Below, piece by piece: positions 45,593 to 53,657 of a stretch of 64,000 nt of DNA. The stretch comes from a bacterium (lineage in GTDB: Bacteria > Campylobacterota > Campylobacteria > Campylobacterales > Sulfurimonadaceae): NCBI GenBank assembly GCA_018824305.1, contig JAHJGM010000019.1:36649-100648 (forward strand). The letters are read 5' to 3'. Position 1 is the stretch's first letter, and each line of letters opens with the position of its first letter. The translations under genes and the position numbers were made by a program. The notes beneath the pieces are model-generated. The model saw only the letters and a program-made list of their open reading frames with translations, was not told where the DNA came from and did no database searches.

Positions 45593-46960
45593 TTGAACAA
45601 AACTGTTTTAGCCATAGATATAGGATCAACTAAAGTCAGTGCGATTATCGCAGATATTAGCGATAACGGCAATATACAGATCACAGGTTCAGGCAAAGCT
45701 AAAGCGCAAGGTCTAAAAAAAGGCAGTATTACAAACATTGAGCTGGCATCCAAATCGATCCGAAATGCCTTAGCCGATGCAAAACGTGTTGCAGGTACGG
45801 ATATTAAAAGTGCCATAGTCTCTATCTCCGGTGCCTACACAAAAAGTTTAAATTCAAGCGGTATCGTCAATATCCCTCATAAAGAGATAAGCGTAAAAGA
45901 GATAAACCGCGTTATGCACACATCTTTATATAATGCAAATGTTCCTAACGAATATGAAGTCCTCCACGCACTTCCATACAACTTTAAAGTGGACGAACAG
46001 GACTTCATAGAAGACCCGCTAGGTATGAACGCATCAAGACTTGAAGTCGAGACACATATCATAACAACACAAAAATCAAATCTTCATAATCTGAAAAAAG
46101 CAGTTCGTGCCGCAGGTGTCGAAGTTGAAAACGTCATACTCTCAGGTTATGCTTCAGCTATCGCTGTATTGAACCATGATGAGAAAGAACTGGGCGTAGC
46201 CGTTGTCGACATGGGTGGCAACACATGTAACATCGTTGTACATTCAGGAAACTCTATAAGATACAACGACTTTTTGGGTGTAGGCTCCAACCATATTACC
46301 AACGATCTTTCAATGGCTCTGCATACACCGCTTAATGTTGCAGAAAAGGTCAAGATGAACTATGGTTCTCTTAATGCTCCGAGCAACGATCTGATCGAAC
46401 TTCCGATCATCGGTGATGAGAACTCGACGCATGAGGTCTCTTTAGAGGTCGTTCATAATGTCATCTATGCAAGAGTCGAAGAAACACTTATGATCATCGC
46501 TCAGTCTATAGAAAAAAGCGGTCTAAAAGACCATTTAGGCGCAGGTGTTGTTCTAACGGGCGGATTTAGCAATATGGAAGGCATAAGAGAGTTAGCAGTG
46601 GCGATCTTTGACAATATGCCTGTACGCGTTGCACAAGCACCTGAGATGGACGGACTTTATGATGATGTCAGAGGTCCGCAGTTCTCAGCAGCCCTTGGTC
46701 TTATCAAATATGCGGCTGACAACTATTCCCACTATGAAATAGATGTAAACAAGCGTATGAGACATCATGGAGAATCTCCGATTCAAGACAGTGCAGTCGA
46801 TTTCAATTCCGATGATGACACACATGACAATTCTATCCCGGTTGCACCGGACAATGATATTAAGTCAAAACTGTCAAAGCTGCCGAATGAAAAAGAGAGA
46901 AAAAGAGACGAAGCCAGCGTAGTTTCAAAATTTTGGAATTGGGCTACCCAATTATTTTAA
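45593..46960 (+). CDS. ftsA: Cell division protein FtsA
   Basis: A 455-residue actin-like ATPase that tethers FtsZ to the membrane. It begins LAIDIGSTKVSAII (phosphate-1 loop), with an SHS2 (1C) insert at about 85-165, VVDMGGNTCNIVVH as phosphate-2, and VVLTGGFSNMEGI. The C-terminus ends in an amphipathic helix (VVSKFWNWATQLF). The start is a TTG with AAGGA seven bases upstream; it lies 1 base after the PpiD-like stop. The acidic Asp/Ser-rich linker before the helix is longer than in E. coli. Confidence 0.96.
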   Translation: MNKTVLAIDIGSTKVSAIIADISDNGNIQITGSGKAKAQGLKKGSITNIELASKSIRNALADAKRVAGTDIKSAIVSISGAYTKSLNSSGIVNIPHKEISVKEINRVMHTSLYNANVPNEYEVLHALPYNFKVDEQDFIEDPLGMNASRLEVETHIITTQKSNLHNLKKAVRAAGVEVENVILSGYASAIAVLNHDEKELGVAVVDMGGNTCNIVVHSGNSIRYNDFLGVGSNHITNDLSMALHTPLNVAEKVKMNYGSLNAPSNDLIELPIIGDENSTHEVSLEVVHNVIYARVEETLMIIAQSIEKSGLKDHLGAGVVLTGGFSNMEGIRELAVAIFDNMPVRVAQAPEMDGLYDDVRGPQFSAALGLIKYAADNYSHYEIDVNKRMRHHGESPIQDSAVDFNSDDDTHDNSIPVAPDNDIKSKLSKLPNEKERKRDEASVVSKFWNWATQLF

Positions 46961-46987
46961 GCAAGTTAAATCAAAGGAGTGAATAAA

Positions 46988-48106
46988 ATGGATCCATTTT
47001 CAGTAGAAGAAGCAAGAGCTACAACCGGTGCGCGTATAGTTGCAGTCGGTGTCGGCGGCGGCGGCGGTAACATGATCGGTCATATGCTTCGCGAAGGCGT
47101 CAGCGGGATAGATATGATAGTTGTCAATACTGATGCTCAAGTTCTTGACGAATCAAACGCATCTACAAGAATACAAATAGGTACAAAACTGACAAAAGGC
47201 CTTGGCGCAGGTATGAAACCTGAAATCGGTAAAGAATCGGCGTTAGAGAGCTATGATGAGATACGTGCGGCACTTGAAGGTGCTGATATCGTTTTTGTTG
47301 CAGCAGGTCTTGGCGGTGGTACAGGTACTGGAGCAGCTCCTGTCGTTGCTCAGATCGCAAAAGAGATCGGAGCACTTACGATCTCTATCGTTACAAAACC
47401 GTTTTTATTTGAAGGTAAGAAACGTTTAAAACTTGCAGAAAGCGGACTTGAAGAGTTAAAACAAGAGAGTGATTCGATCGTTGTCATTCCAAATGACAAG
47501 CTTTTATCGATCATCGACCGTAAGCTTGGTATGAAAGAGAGTTTCAAAATCGTTGACTCTGTTTTGGCACAAGCTGTCAGCGGGACTTCAGGAGTTATCC
47601 TTTCAAGTGGCGAAAATGATATCAACCTTGACTTTGCTGACTTAAAAACAGTTATGAGTCATCGCGGTATGGCACTTATGGGTGTCGGCGAACATCAAGG
47701 TGAAAATGCAGCGTATGAAGCTATCAAAGCTGCTATTGAGTCTCCTTTACTAGACAACATGTCCATCAACGGAGCTATGGGTGTTCTTGTACACTTCAAT
47801 ATGCATCCGAACTTCCCTATGATGGAACTTGCAAACTCTATGGAAGTCGTACATGAAAGTGCGCATGAAGATGCGGAAGTAATCTTTGGTACATCAACTG
47901 ATGATTCTCTTCCTGAAGATTTTGTCCGTATTACTTTAGTGGCAACAGGATTTGAAAAAGGTGTAACTACAAACAACAGCAATTTTGAACCTGAAGCAAA
48001 AGCTACTCCTCCAAGAGCAGTCGTGCGTCCAAGACTTGTCGTTGGCGGTGATATCGGCGATGATTATCTTGAAGTACCGACATATATGAGAAGACAACAA
48101 GACTGA
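46988..48106 (+). CDS. ftsZ: Cell division protein FtsZ
   Basis: A 372-residue tubulin-like GTPase that forms the division ring. It has VGVGGGGGNMIGHM, the tubulin signature GGGTGTGAAPVVA, and IPNDKLLSI. The C-terminal peptide DYLEVPTYMRRQ is the FtsA-binding tail. The frame opens at a GTG at 46979, but the ATG at 46988 is eight bases after AAAGGAG. The stop TGA is followed in the same frame, after two codons, by the J-domain gene. Confidence 0.97.
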   Translation: MDPFSVEEARATTGARIVAVGVGGGGGNMIGHMLREGVSGIDMIVVNTDAQVLDESNASTRIQIGTKLTKGLGAGMKPEIGKESALESYDEIRAALEGADIVFVAAGLGGGTGTGAAPVVAQIAKEIGALTISIVTKPFLFEGKKRLKLAESGLEELKQESDSIVVIPNDKLLSIIDRKLGMKESFKIVDSVLAQAVSGTSGVILSSGENDINLDFADLKTVMSHRGMALMGVGEHQGENAAYEAIKAAIESPLLDNMSINGAMGVLVHFNMHPNFPMMELANSMEVVHESAHEDAEVIFGTSTDDSLPEDFVRITLVATGFEKGVTTNNSNFEPEAKATPPRAVVRPRLVVGGDIGDDYLEVPTYMRRQQD

Positions 48107-48112
48107 TCCGCT

Positions 48113-48415
48113 TTGTCCTCCTTTGAAAAACTTATCAAGGCCAAAACACTCCTTGGCCTTGGCGAAAAAGCCTCACTTACAGAAATAAAAAACCGATACA
48201 GAACTTTGATGAAAAAATGGCATCCCGACAAACACAAGGATGATATAGACGCAGCTACAAAAATGAGTTCACAAATAAACGAAGCTTACGAGATCGTTCT
48301 TACCTACTGCAACACATATGATTACCCGTTTGATGAAGAGAGTTTAAAGAAGACCAGTCTCTCGCCGCAAGAGTGGTGGGAAGAGAAGTTTGGGACTAAA
48401 AGAAATACTATCTAA
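48113..48415 (+). CDS. Small J-domain co-chaperone
   Basis: A 100-residue protein, mostly a DnaJ J domain: helix II KNRYRTLMKKW, the HPD motif at 37-39, then KHKDDIDAATKMSSQINEAY. J domains stimulate DnaK-type ATPases. It lacks Gly/Phe or zinc-finger regions. The only usable start is TTG 48113, with no Shine-Dalgarno; it lies 6 nt after the ftsZ stop in the same frame, so it relies on reinitiation or possibly readthrough. The client is unknown; the setting suggests FtsZ or the divisome. Confidence 0.82.
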   Translation: MSSFEKLIKAKTLLGLGEKASLTEIKNRYRTLMKKWHPDKHKDDIDAATKMSSQINEAYEIVLTYCNTYDYPFDEESLKKTSLSPQEWWEEKFGTKRNTI

Positions 48416-48423
48416 ACAGATAG
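48408..48423 (-). terminator. Weak hairpin between convergent operons
   Basis: CTATCT and AGATAG form a 6-bp stem with an AAAC loop over the J-domain stop codon. Reading the minus strand it is followed by TATTTCTTTT, so it could end the DUF4149-side transcript. Confidence 0.35.
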
Positions 48424-48426
48424 CTC

Positions 48427-48906
48427 TTAGCTGCGTCTAAGCAGCATAAGACGTCTAACAAAAAGAACGACCAAAGCGATCGCCAATATCTTAAAATCTA
48501 TCTCGCTAGCTATATGAATACTGCTAAAAGTATCACTTGTCGTCGCTTCTCTGCCCATTGCTTGAAGTTCAAGTATCTTTGGAACATAGACAGCACTAAA
48601 CATCAAAGATGTCGCTATGACCGTCGATGCAGAATAAAACAGTGTTTTATCTCTTTGACCCATTCTATACATCACTATTTCATATACAGCTACACAAAGT
48701 GCTAAGAAGTATATAAAGTAGCTAAATCTTAAAAAGATCTCACTCATGATAACACCTGAGTTATAATGGTCTATCAAAAGATCGACAGCCAATCTGTCCG
48801 TATGAAAGATAACGGGAGCGACTATAACGCCAAGAACCAAAATAGCACCAAAAGAAGCTGCCAGTAAAATCAAATAACTAAAATCTGCATATATTCTTCT
48901 ATTCAT
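48427..48906 (-). CDS. DUF4149-type membrane protein
   Basis: A 159-residue protein with four hydrophobic helices (about 9-30, 55-78, 90-107, 135-152). The first helix pair with ILVLGVIVAPVIFHTDRLA and the pattern SEIFLRFSYFIYF fit DUF4149/TMEM205-like proteins, whose function is unknown to me. It overlaps prmC by 8 nt, so the two are coupled. It is the last gene of the M48-prmC operon. Confidence 0.72.
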   Translation of the reverse strand: MNRRIYADFSYLILLAASFGAILVLGVIVAPVIFHTDRLAVDLLIDHYNSGVIMSEIFLRFSYFIYFLALCVAVYEIVMYRMGQRDKTLFYSASTVIATSLMFSAVYVPKILELQAMGREATTSDTFSSIHIASEIDFKILAIALVVLFVRRLMLLRRS

Positions 48907-49735
48907 CTCTCGCCTTTAATGTAAAACCTCTATCAAAACCGCTTAAGTCTTTGTAAAAGTCTAATTTTTCAAAATTTTTGTTATTTAAAAAGTTTACTAT
49001 TTTATCCCTTTGATCATAACCCATCTCACAACAAAACCAATTAATATCTCTACTTAAAAACTCTATAAGAAGTTCCTGTATTATCTCGTCTCCGATCTCG
49101 CCTCCAAAGAGGGCATTTTGAGGTTCGTAAGAAAGGTTTGTCTCCAAAGGAGCATCGTTAGCAATGTAGGGAGGGTTTGACACGAGAAAGTCGATCTTTT
49201 CTCCGACAGGTTCAAGTAAAGAACCGTGTCTCAGCTCTATCCTATCCTCAAGACCAAATCTTTTGATATTCTCTCTCGCTATTTTTAAAGCATTTTCCGA
49301 GATGTCGACTGCAATGAATTTGGCATTTGGCAGGTGTTGAGCCAAAACGATGGAGATGATCCCGCTCCCTACTCCTACTTCAGTAAATGTAAGAGCACTA
49401 TTTTTATCATCGATGCGATTTAGGACTTCATCTATGAGCAGTTCCGTTTCTGGTCTAGGGATAAGAGCACCGTAATCTATAAAAAACTCCTGCGAGTAAA
49501 AACTGACACTGTTTGTTATATATTCAAGCGGTTCATTTTTAGAGCGTCTATGCGCTTTTTTTATGATCTCATCGGCATTTTGGATCACTTCCTCTTTATG
49601 CATCATAAGCCAAAGTTCATCACAATCCAACGAATGCATAAGTATGAGTTGAGCCTCACGTGCGGCTCTCTCTATCTTCCCGTTTAAAATTGAGACTAAC
49701 TCTTTTTGTAAATTTTCTAATCTATATTCGGGCAT
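48899..49735 (-). CDS. prmC: Release factor glutamine methyltransferase
   Basis: A 278-residue SAM-dependent enzyme that methylates the GGQ glutamine of RF1 and RF2. It has the helical N-terminal domain, IPRPETE (92-98), the SAM loop VGVGSGIISIVLA and the catalytic NPPY (187-190) in FLVSNPPYIAN. The ATG at 49735 overlaps the end of the M48 gene by 19 nt, with GAGGGA close upstream, and its own end overlaps the membrane protein gene. Confidence 0.95.
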   Translation of the reverse strand: MPEYRLENLQKELVSILNGKIERAAREAQLILMHSLDCDELWLMMHKEEVIQNADEIIKKAHRRSKNEPLEYITNSVSFYSQEFFIDYGALIPRPETELLIDEVLNRIDDKNSALTFTEVGVGSGIISIVLAQHLPNAKFIAVDISENALKIARENIKRFGLEDRIELRHGSLLEPVGEKIDFLVSNPPYIANDAPLETNLSYEPQNALFGGEIGDEIIQELLIEFLSRDINWFCCEMGYDQRDKIVNFLNNKNFEKLDFYKDLSGFDRGFTLKARDE

Positions 49736-50973
49736 GTTCCCTCTAAGGCTGTTTTATCTTCTGTCGCTATATCTACGCCAAGCGCTTTTAATCTTTCTAT
49801 CACCGGTGGATGCGTGTAGTGAAAAAAGATGTACACGGGATGTGAAAGCGGAAAGCTTTTATTTTCAGTGACCAGTTTTTTCAAAGCGTTTGCAAGTTCT
49901 ATCTCTCCGCTTGCTCCGCCAAGTTGTGCCCCCATTTTGTCGGCCTCATACTCATTATGTCTGCTTACGATACCCATAATAGGCATCATAATAAATCCAA
50001 GAACCGGCATAAATATCAAAAAGAGGATCATCACGATATATGGCGCTTGAGAGAGACCCATCTCTAAGTAAAGAGTCTCAGGCAAATTTCCAAAAAGCGC
50101 GAACATCGCAAACAGTATCACACCGACTAATGCAATATTTTTATAGATATCGCCGTGTGCAAAATGACCGAGTTCATGACCGAGCACTGCAAGCAGCTCT
50201 TTTGGTTCAAGCTTTTGCAAAAGAGTATCAAAAAGCACTACTCTTTTTGTTTTGCCAAGCCCGCCGAAATAAGCGTTTAATCTTGCATCGCGTTTACTTG
50301 CATCGCTGATAAACACTCCGCTGCTGACAAACCCTGTTCTATCCATAAGTGTTTTTATATCTTCTGCCAGTTTCTCATCTTCAAGCGGAGTCAGTTTATC
50401 AAAAAACATGGCCCTGATAGTCGGAAAAAACATATTTATCAGGATGATGACACCAAAAATAAATGCAAAACTCCATAACCACCAAAACGAAAATGTCGTC
50501 ATTATAAAATAGATGCCCCAGATAACAAGACTTCCAAAGACTATGCTAAGCACCAATGTCACTGCCGTGTCTTTGATGAATTGTCCTACGGTTGATTTGT
50601 TAAATCCAAACTTTTGGTCTAGTACGAATTTTTCATAAATAGAAAACGGCAAAGAAATGACGGAGTTGATAAGAACAAAACCGAGCACGACGACTACACT
50701 TTTTAATGCCTCGTTTTGAATCAAAAGATTGTCACTGAGATATGCTATACCAAACCCTATCCAAACAAGAACTGCCATAAAATCGATCAGCGTTGTAGCG
50801 ATCGACAAACGCTCTTTTGCTATGGCATAATTGGCTGCTTTGACATACTCGTCGCACTCCATAAGTATGGGCGCTTTTTTCTTTGCTTGTGATATATACC
50901 CGACTTGCATAACACTGACATACAGATTTACAAGCACATATAATGAGTATATACTAATCATGATCATTAACAT
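49717..50973 (-). CDS. M48 (Ste24-like) membrane zinc protease
   Basis: A 418-residue integral-membrane metalloprotease with about seven membrane segments. The zinc motif is HELGH (266-270, catalytic E267) and the third ligand lies in HNEYEADKMG. Ste24 relatives cut prenylated peptides in eukaryotes; bacterial members probably act in membrane protein quality control. It starts at the ATG at 50973 (further in-frame ATGs at 50967 and 50961 are possible; no strong Shine-Dalgarno). A small membrane protein gene precedes it by 24 nt. Confidence 0.92.
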   Translation of the reverse strand: MLMIMISIYSLYVLVNLYVSVMQVGYISQAKKKAPILMECDEYVKAANYAIAKERLSIATTLIDFMAVLVWIGFGIAYLSDNLLIQNEALKSVVVVLGFVLINSVISLPFSIYEKFVLDQKFGFNKSTVGQFIKDTAVTLVLSIVFGSLVIWGIYFIMTTFSFWWLWSFAFIFGVIILINMFFPTIRAMFFDKLTPLEDEKLAEDIKTLMDRTGFVSSGVFISDASKRDARLNAYFGGLGKTKRVVLFDTLLQKLEPKELLAVLGHELGHFAHGDIYKNIALVGVILFAMFALFGNLPETLYLEMGLSQAPYIVMILFLIFMPVLGFIMMPIMGIVSRHNEYEADKMGAQLGGASGEIELANALKKLVTENKSFPLSHPVYIFFHYTHPPVIERLKALGVDIATEDKTALEGTCPNID

Positions 50974-50997
50974 TATTTACAAAACCTTTTAATATTT

Positions 50998-51189
50998 TTA
51001 TCTAACTGGGATCGTTCCCTCATTTTTTTCTACATGTATAGCGTCGCTTACGTTAGAAAAGTAGTTGTAGCTTGCAACATAGACAATGCCTATGATGAGC
51101 CCTGCCAAGATGACCGCCCAGACAACTCTCTTTTTTTGTCCCTTGAGTGTATCGTAATCGGTAATATCTTCTAAAGTCGGTTCTGACAT
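50998..51189 (-). CDS. Small single-pass membrane protein, unknown
   Basis: A 63-residue protein with a charged N-terminus (1-20), one membrane helix (about 22-41, VVWAVILAGLIIGIVYVASY) and a short periplasmic tail ending in TIPVR. I recognise no family. It lies 24 nt before the M48 protease and could be a cofactor, substrate or unrelated. AAAAAGGAT upstream of the ATG supports translation. Confidence 0.6.
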   Translation of the reverse strand: MSEPTLEDITDYDTLKGQKKRVVWAVILAGLIIGIVYVASYNYFSNVSDAIHVEKNEGTIPVR

Positions 51190-51323
51190 TTTGCATCCTT
51201 TTTGTTTAATACCGTAATCATACCTAAAATAAAAGTCGTAATCTTAAACGATTTCAGCTAGTTTGACGAATTAAGTTGATTTTTTTACTTGTTTTATCGT
51301 CAATTAATGTTTCTTTAACAATC

Positions 51324-51335
51324 TAATGATAAAAT
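51324..51335 (+). promoter_or_regulatory. Candidate -10 region of the small membrane gene
   Basis: TAATGATAAAAT, close to the strings at 20596 and 40403. It contains the ATG at 51326 that would otherwise be taken as a start, which argues for the ATG at 51368. Confidence 0.45.
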
Positions 51336-51367
51336 CTTTCAAAACTTATAAATTAAGATTATTAACT

Positions 51368-51667
51368 ATGGAAAATGATTTTTTAGAACTTCTAGAACCC
51401 ACGCCAAAGATCGAGACTTCAAAGTGCAAGATATTGGTTTTTATCATAACATTTTTTTTGCGATTTTCTACCATTATCGCAGCAGTAACGGCATGGTTCT
51501 TCTATGATTATTTCATAGCAGGTGCCACACTTCTAATAGCGTTTTTGATCACGGGCATCATCCGCTCCAAACTAAGAAACGATGTCATCCCTCCAAACCA
51601 AAGAGAGTTCGCCTACACGGACAAAGCCATCGCCACCTGGTACGTCGCCAAACGTATCTGTTTTTAA
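51368..51667 (+). CDS. Small two-helix membrane protein, unknown
   Basis: A 99-residue protein with an acidic N-terminus (MENDFLELLEPTPK), two membrane helices (about 22-44 and 46-64, LIAFLITGIIR) and a basic end. No family recognised. The frame has an earlier ATG at 51326, but that lies in a likely -10 box, so 51368 is chosen; Shine-Dalgarno support is weak. The TTACATGTAA palindrome and the ABC-F gene follow. Confidence 0.55.
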   Translation: MENDFLELLEPTPKIETSKCKILVFIITFFLRFSTIIAAVTAWFFYDYFIAGATLLIAFLITGIIRSKLRNDVIPPNQREFAYTDKAIATWYVAKRICF

Positions 51668-51700
51668 TCCATAATCCTGTAAAATACGGTTTAATAAACC

Positions 51701-51710
51701 TTACATGTAA
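51701..51710. repeat. TTACATGTAA palindrome ahead of the ABC-F gene
   Basis: Exact copy 33 bases after the upstream stop and 9 bases before the ABC-F ATG, within a 52-base gap. Depending on the transcript it may be a 3' or a 5' element. Confidence 0.75.
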
Positions 51711-51719
51711 AGAACTATT

Positions 51720-53657
51720 ATGGCACTTGTAGACCTTTTAAACGTATCTAAACATTATGAAGCACAAAAGATTTTAGAAAATATAAACTTTCATGTCGAT
51801 GAGGGTGAACGTATCGTCATCATCGGTAAAAACGGCAGCGGAAAATCCACTTTGATGAAGATCGTAGACGGCTCCCTTGAGCCTGATGGCGGAGAGCGCA
51901 TTACACGTCAGGATCTTGAGATAAAAATGCTCTCACAGCGTCCAGAGTTTAAAGAGGGGCAAAGTGTAAGAGAAGCTGTCAAAGATGGCTTAAAAGAGCT
52001 TATTGATGCCAAAATAAGATATGATGAACTCTCGCTCCTGCTTGCAGATGATTTTGAAAACAGAACACTTTTGGACGAACATTCAAAACTCGGACACTAT
52101 CTTGACCACCACAACGCATGGAGTCTTGATGACAAGATAGAAAGGATCATAGAGCATTTTAAACTGGGAGAGTATGAAGAAAAGCCCGTTCTGCTTTTAA
52201 GCGGAGGGGAGCAAAGGCGTGTCGCCTTGGCTTCTTTGCTTCTTCAAAAACCGGATATTTTGCTTCTTGACGAACCTACCAACCACCTTGACGTCTACAT
52301 GGTCGAGTTTTTGGAAGATCTGCTTTTAAAAGAAAAATTCACACTGGTATTTATTTCTCATGACAGGTATTTCATCGACAGGATCGCTACAAAAAGCATC
52401 GAGGTCGAGGACTGCAAACTTCGTGAGTTCAAGGGCGGGTACAGCGATTATCTGACTCAAAAAGAGGAGATCTTGCGTACCCTTCAAAAACAGCATGACA
52501 ATCTTCTAAGACTTGTGAAATCGGAAAACGAATGGTACAGCAGAGGTGTTCGCGCAAGACTCAAACGCAATGAGGGCAGAAAATCCCGTCTTATGGAACT
52601 TCGCGAAGACGCAAAGACAAATCCCGCAAAGATACGCAAGATGAGCGTGGAGCTGGAACGTGAAGCCAAGAACTTCAACCGTGACAAAAGCGTCAACAGA
52701 CAAAAGATGCTTTTTGAGGTAGAAAATCTCTATATCACGCTAGGCAATAAAAAACTCATAGAGGATTTCAGTACACGCATCTTGCAAAAAGATGTCATAG
52801 CCATCGTTGGACCAAACGGCAGCGGAAAATCCACACTCCTTAAAGCACTTCTTGGGCGTATCAAGCCGACAAGCGGGATCATCAACCAAGGAGATTTTAC
52901 TATCGGGTATTTTGACCAGCACCGTGAGATGCTGGATGATTCCAGAGACCTGATAGAGACATTTTGTCCAAACGGCGGAGACAGAGTCGATGTCCAAGGC
53001 AAAAATATGCATGTCTACGGTTACTTGAAAAACTTTCTGTTTCCCCGTGAATTTTTGGATAAAAAGATCGGTGTCTTAAGCGGAGGAGAAAAAAACCGTG
53101 TCGCATTGGCGCTGTTATTTACTAAAAAAGTAGATATCTTGATCCTCGATGAACCGACAAACGATCTTGATATCCCGACTATCAACATTTTGGAAGAGAA
53201 ACTCTCCAACTTTCCCGGTGCTGTCATCATCGTCAGCCACGACAGATATTTTGTGGATAAGATCGCAAAAAAACTCTTCATCTTTAAAGGCGATGCGAAG
53301 ATAGAAGAGAGCCATCAGCAGTATTCCGAGTATCTGGAACTTGAACGTGAACTTGCGGAACTAGATGAGATGGAAAAAGAAAACAGCAAAGAAAAACCCG
53401 TAGAACGCATCAAGCAAAAAACTCTTAAACTCACATTCAAAGAAAAGACGGCACTTGAAAAACTTCCGGCAGAAATAGATGAGATCGAAAAGCTCATCGA
53501 TGAGAAAAAAGGGTGTCTGGCAAATCCTGCATGTTATGAAAAAATCGGGATAACGGTCTTGGCTGAAGAACTGCAAAAACTCGAAGAACTTTATGAGGCA
53601 AAAGTCGAAGAGCTTCTTAGTATAGAAGAAAAACTTGAAGAGATAGAGGGAAACTAA
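51720..53657 (+). CDS. ABC-F ATPase, Uup-like
   Basis: A 645-residue soluble twin-ATPase protein without membrane segments. The first cassette has GKNGSGKST, LSGGEQRR and LLLDEPTNHLD; the second has GPNGSGKST, LSGGEKNR and LILDEPTNDLD. A linker (about 240-320) separates them and a C-terminal coiled coil (about 545-645) follows, as in Uup. ABC-F proteins act on ribosomes; Uup is also linked to replication and transposon excision. Its stop codon overlaps the stop of the convergent ClC gene (CTAA). Confidence 0.92.
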   Translation: MALVDLLNVSKHYEAQKILENINFHVDEGERIVIIGKNGSGKSTLMKIVDGSLEPDGGERITRQDLEIKMLSQRPEFKEGQSVREAVKDGLKELIDAKIRYDELSLLLADDFENRTLLDEHSKLGHYLDHHNAWSLDDKIERIIEHFKLGEYEEKPVLLLSGGEQRRVALASLLLQKPDILLLDEPTNHLDVYMVEFLEDLLLKEKFTLVFISHDRYFIDRIATKSIEVEDCKLREFKGGYSDYLTQKEEILRTLQKQHDNLLRLVKSENEWYSRGVRARLKRNEGRKSRLMELREDAKTNPAKIRKMSVELEREAKNFNRDKSVNRQKMLFEVENLYITLGNKKLIEDFSTRILQKDVIAIVGPNGSGKSTLLKALLGRIKPTSGIINQGDFTIGYFDQHREMLDDSRDLIETFCPNGGDRVDVQGKNMHVYGYLKNFLFPREFLDKKIGVLSGGEKNRVALALLFTKKVDILILDEPTNDLDIPTINILEEKLSNFPGAVIIVSHDRYFVDKIAKKLFIFKGDAKIEESHQQYSEYLELERELAELDEMEKENSKEKPVERIKQKTLKLTFKEKTALEKLPAEIDEIEKLIDEKKGCLANPACYEKIGITVLAEELQKLEELYEAKVEELLSIEEKLEEIEGN

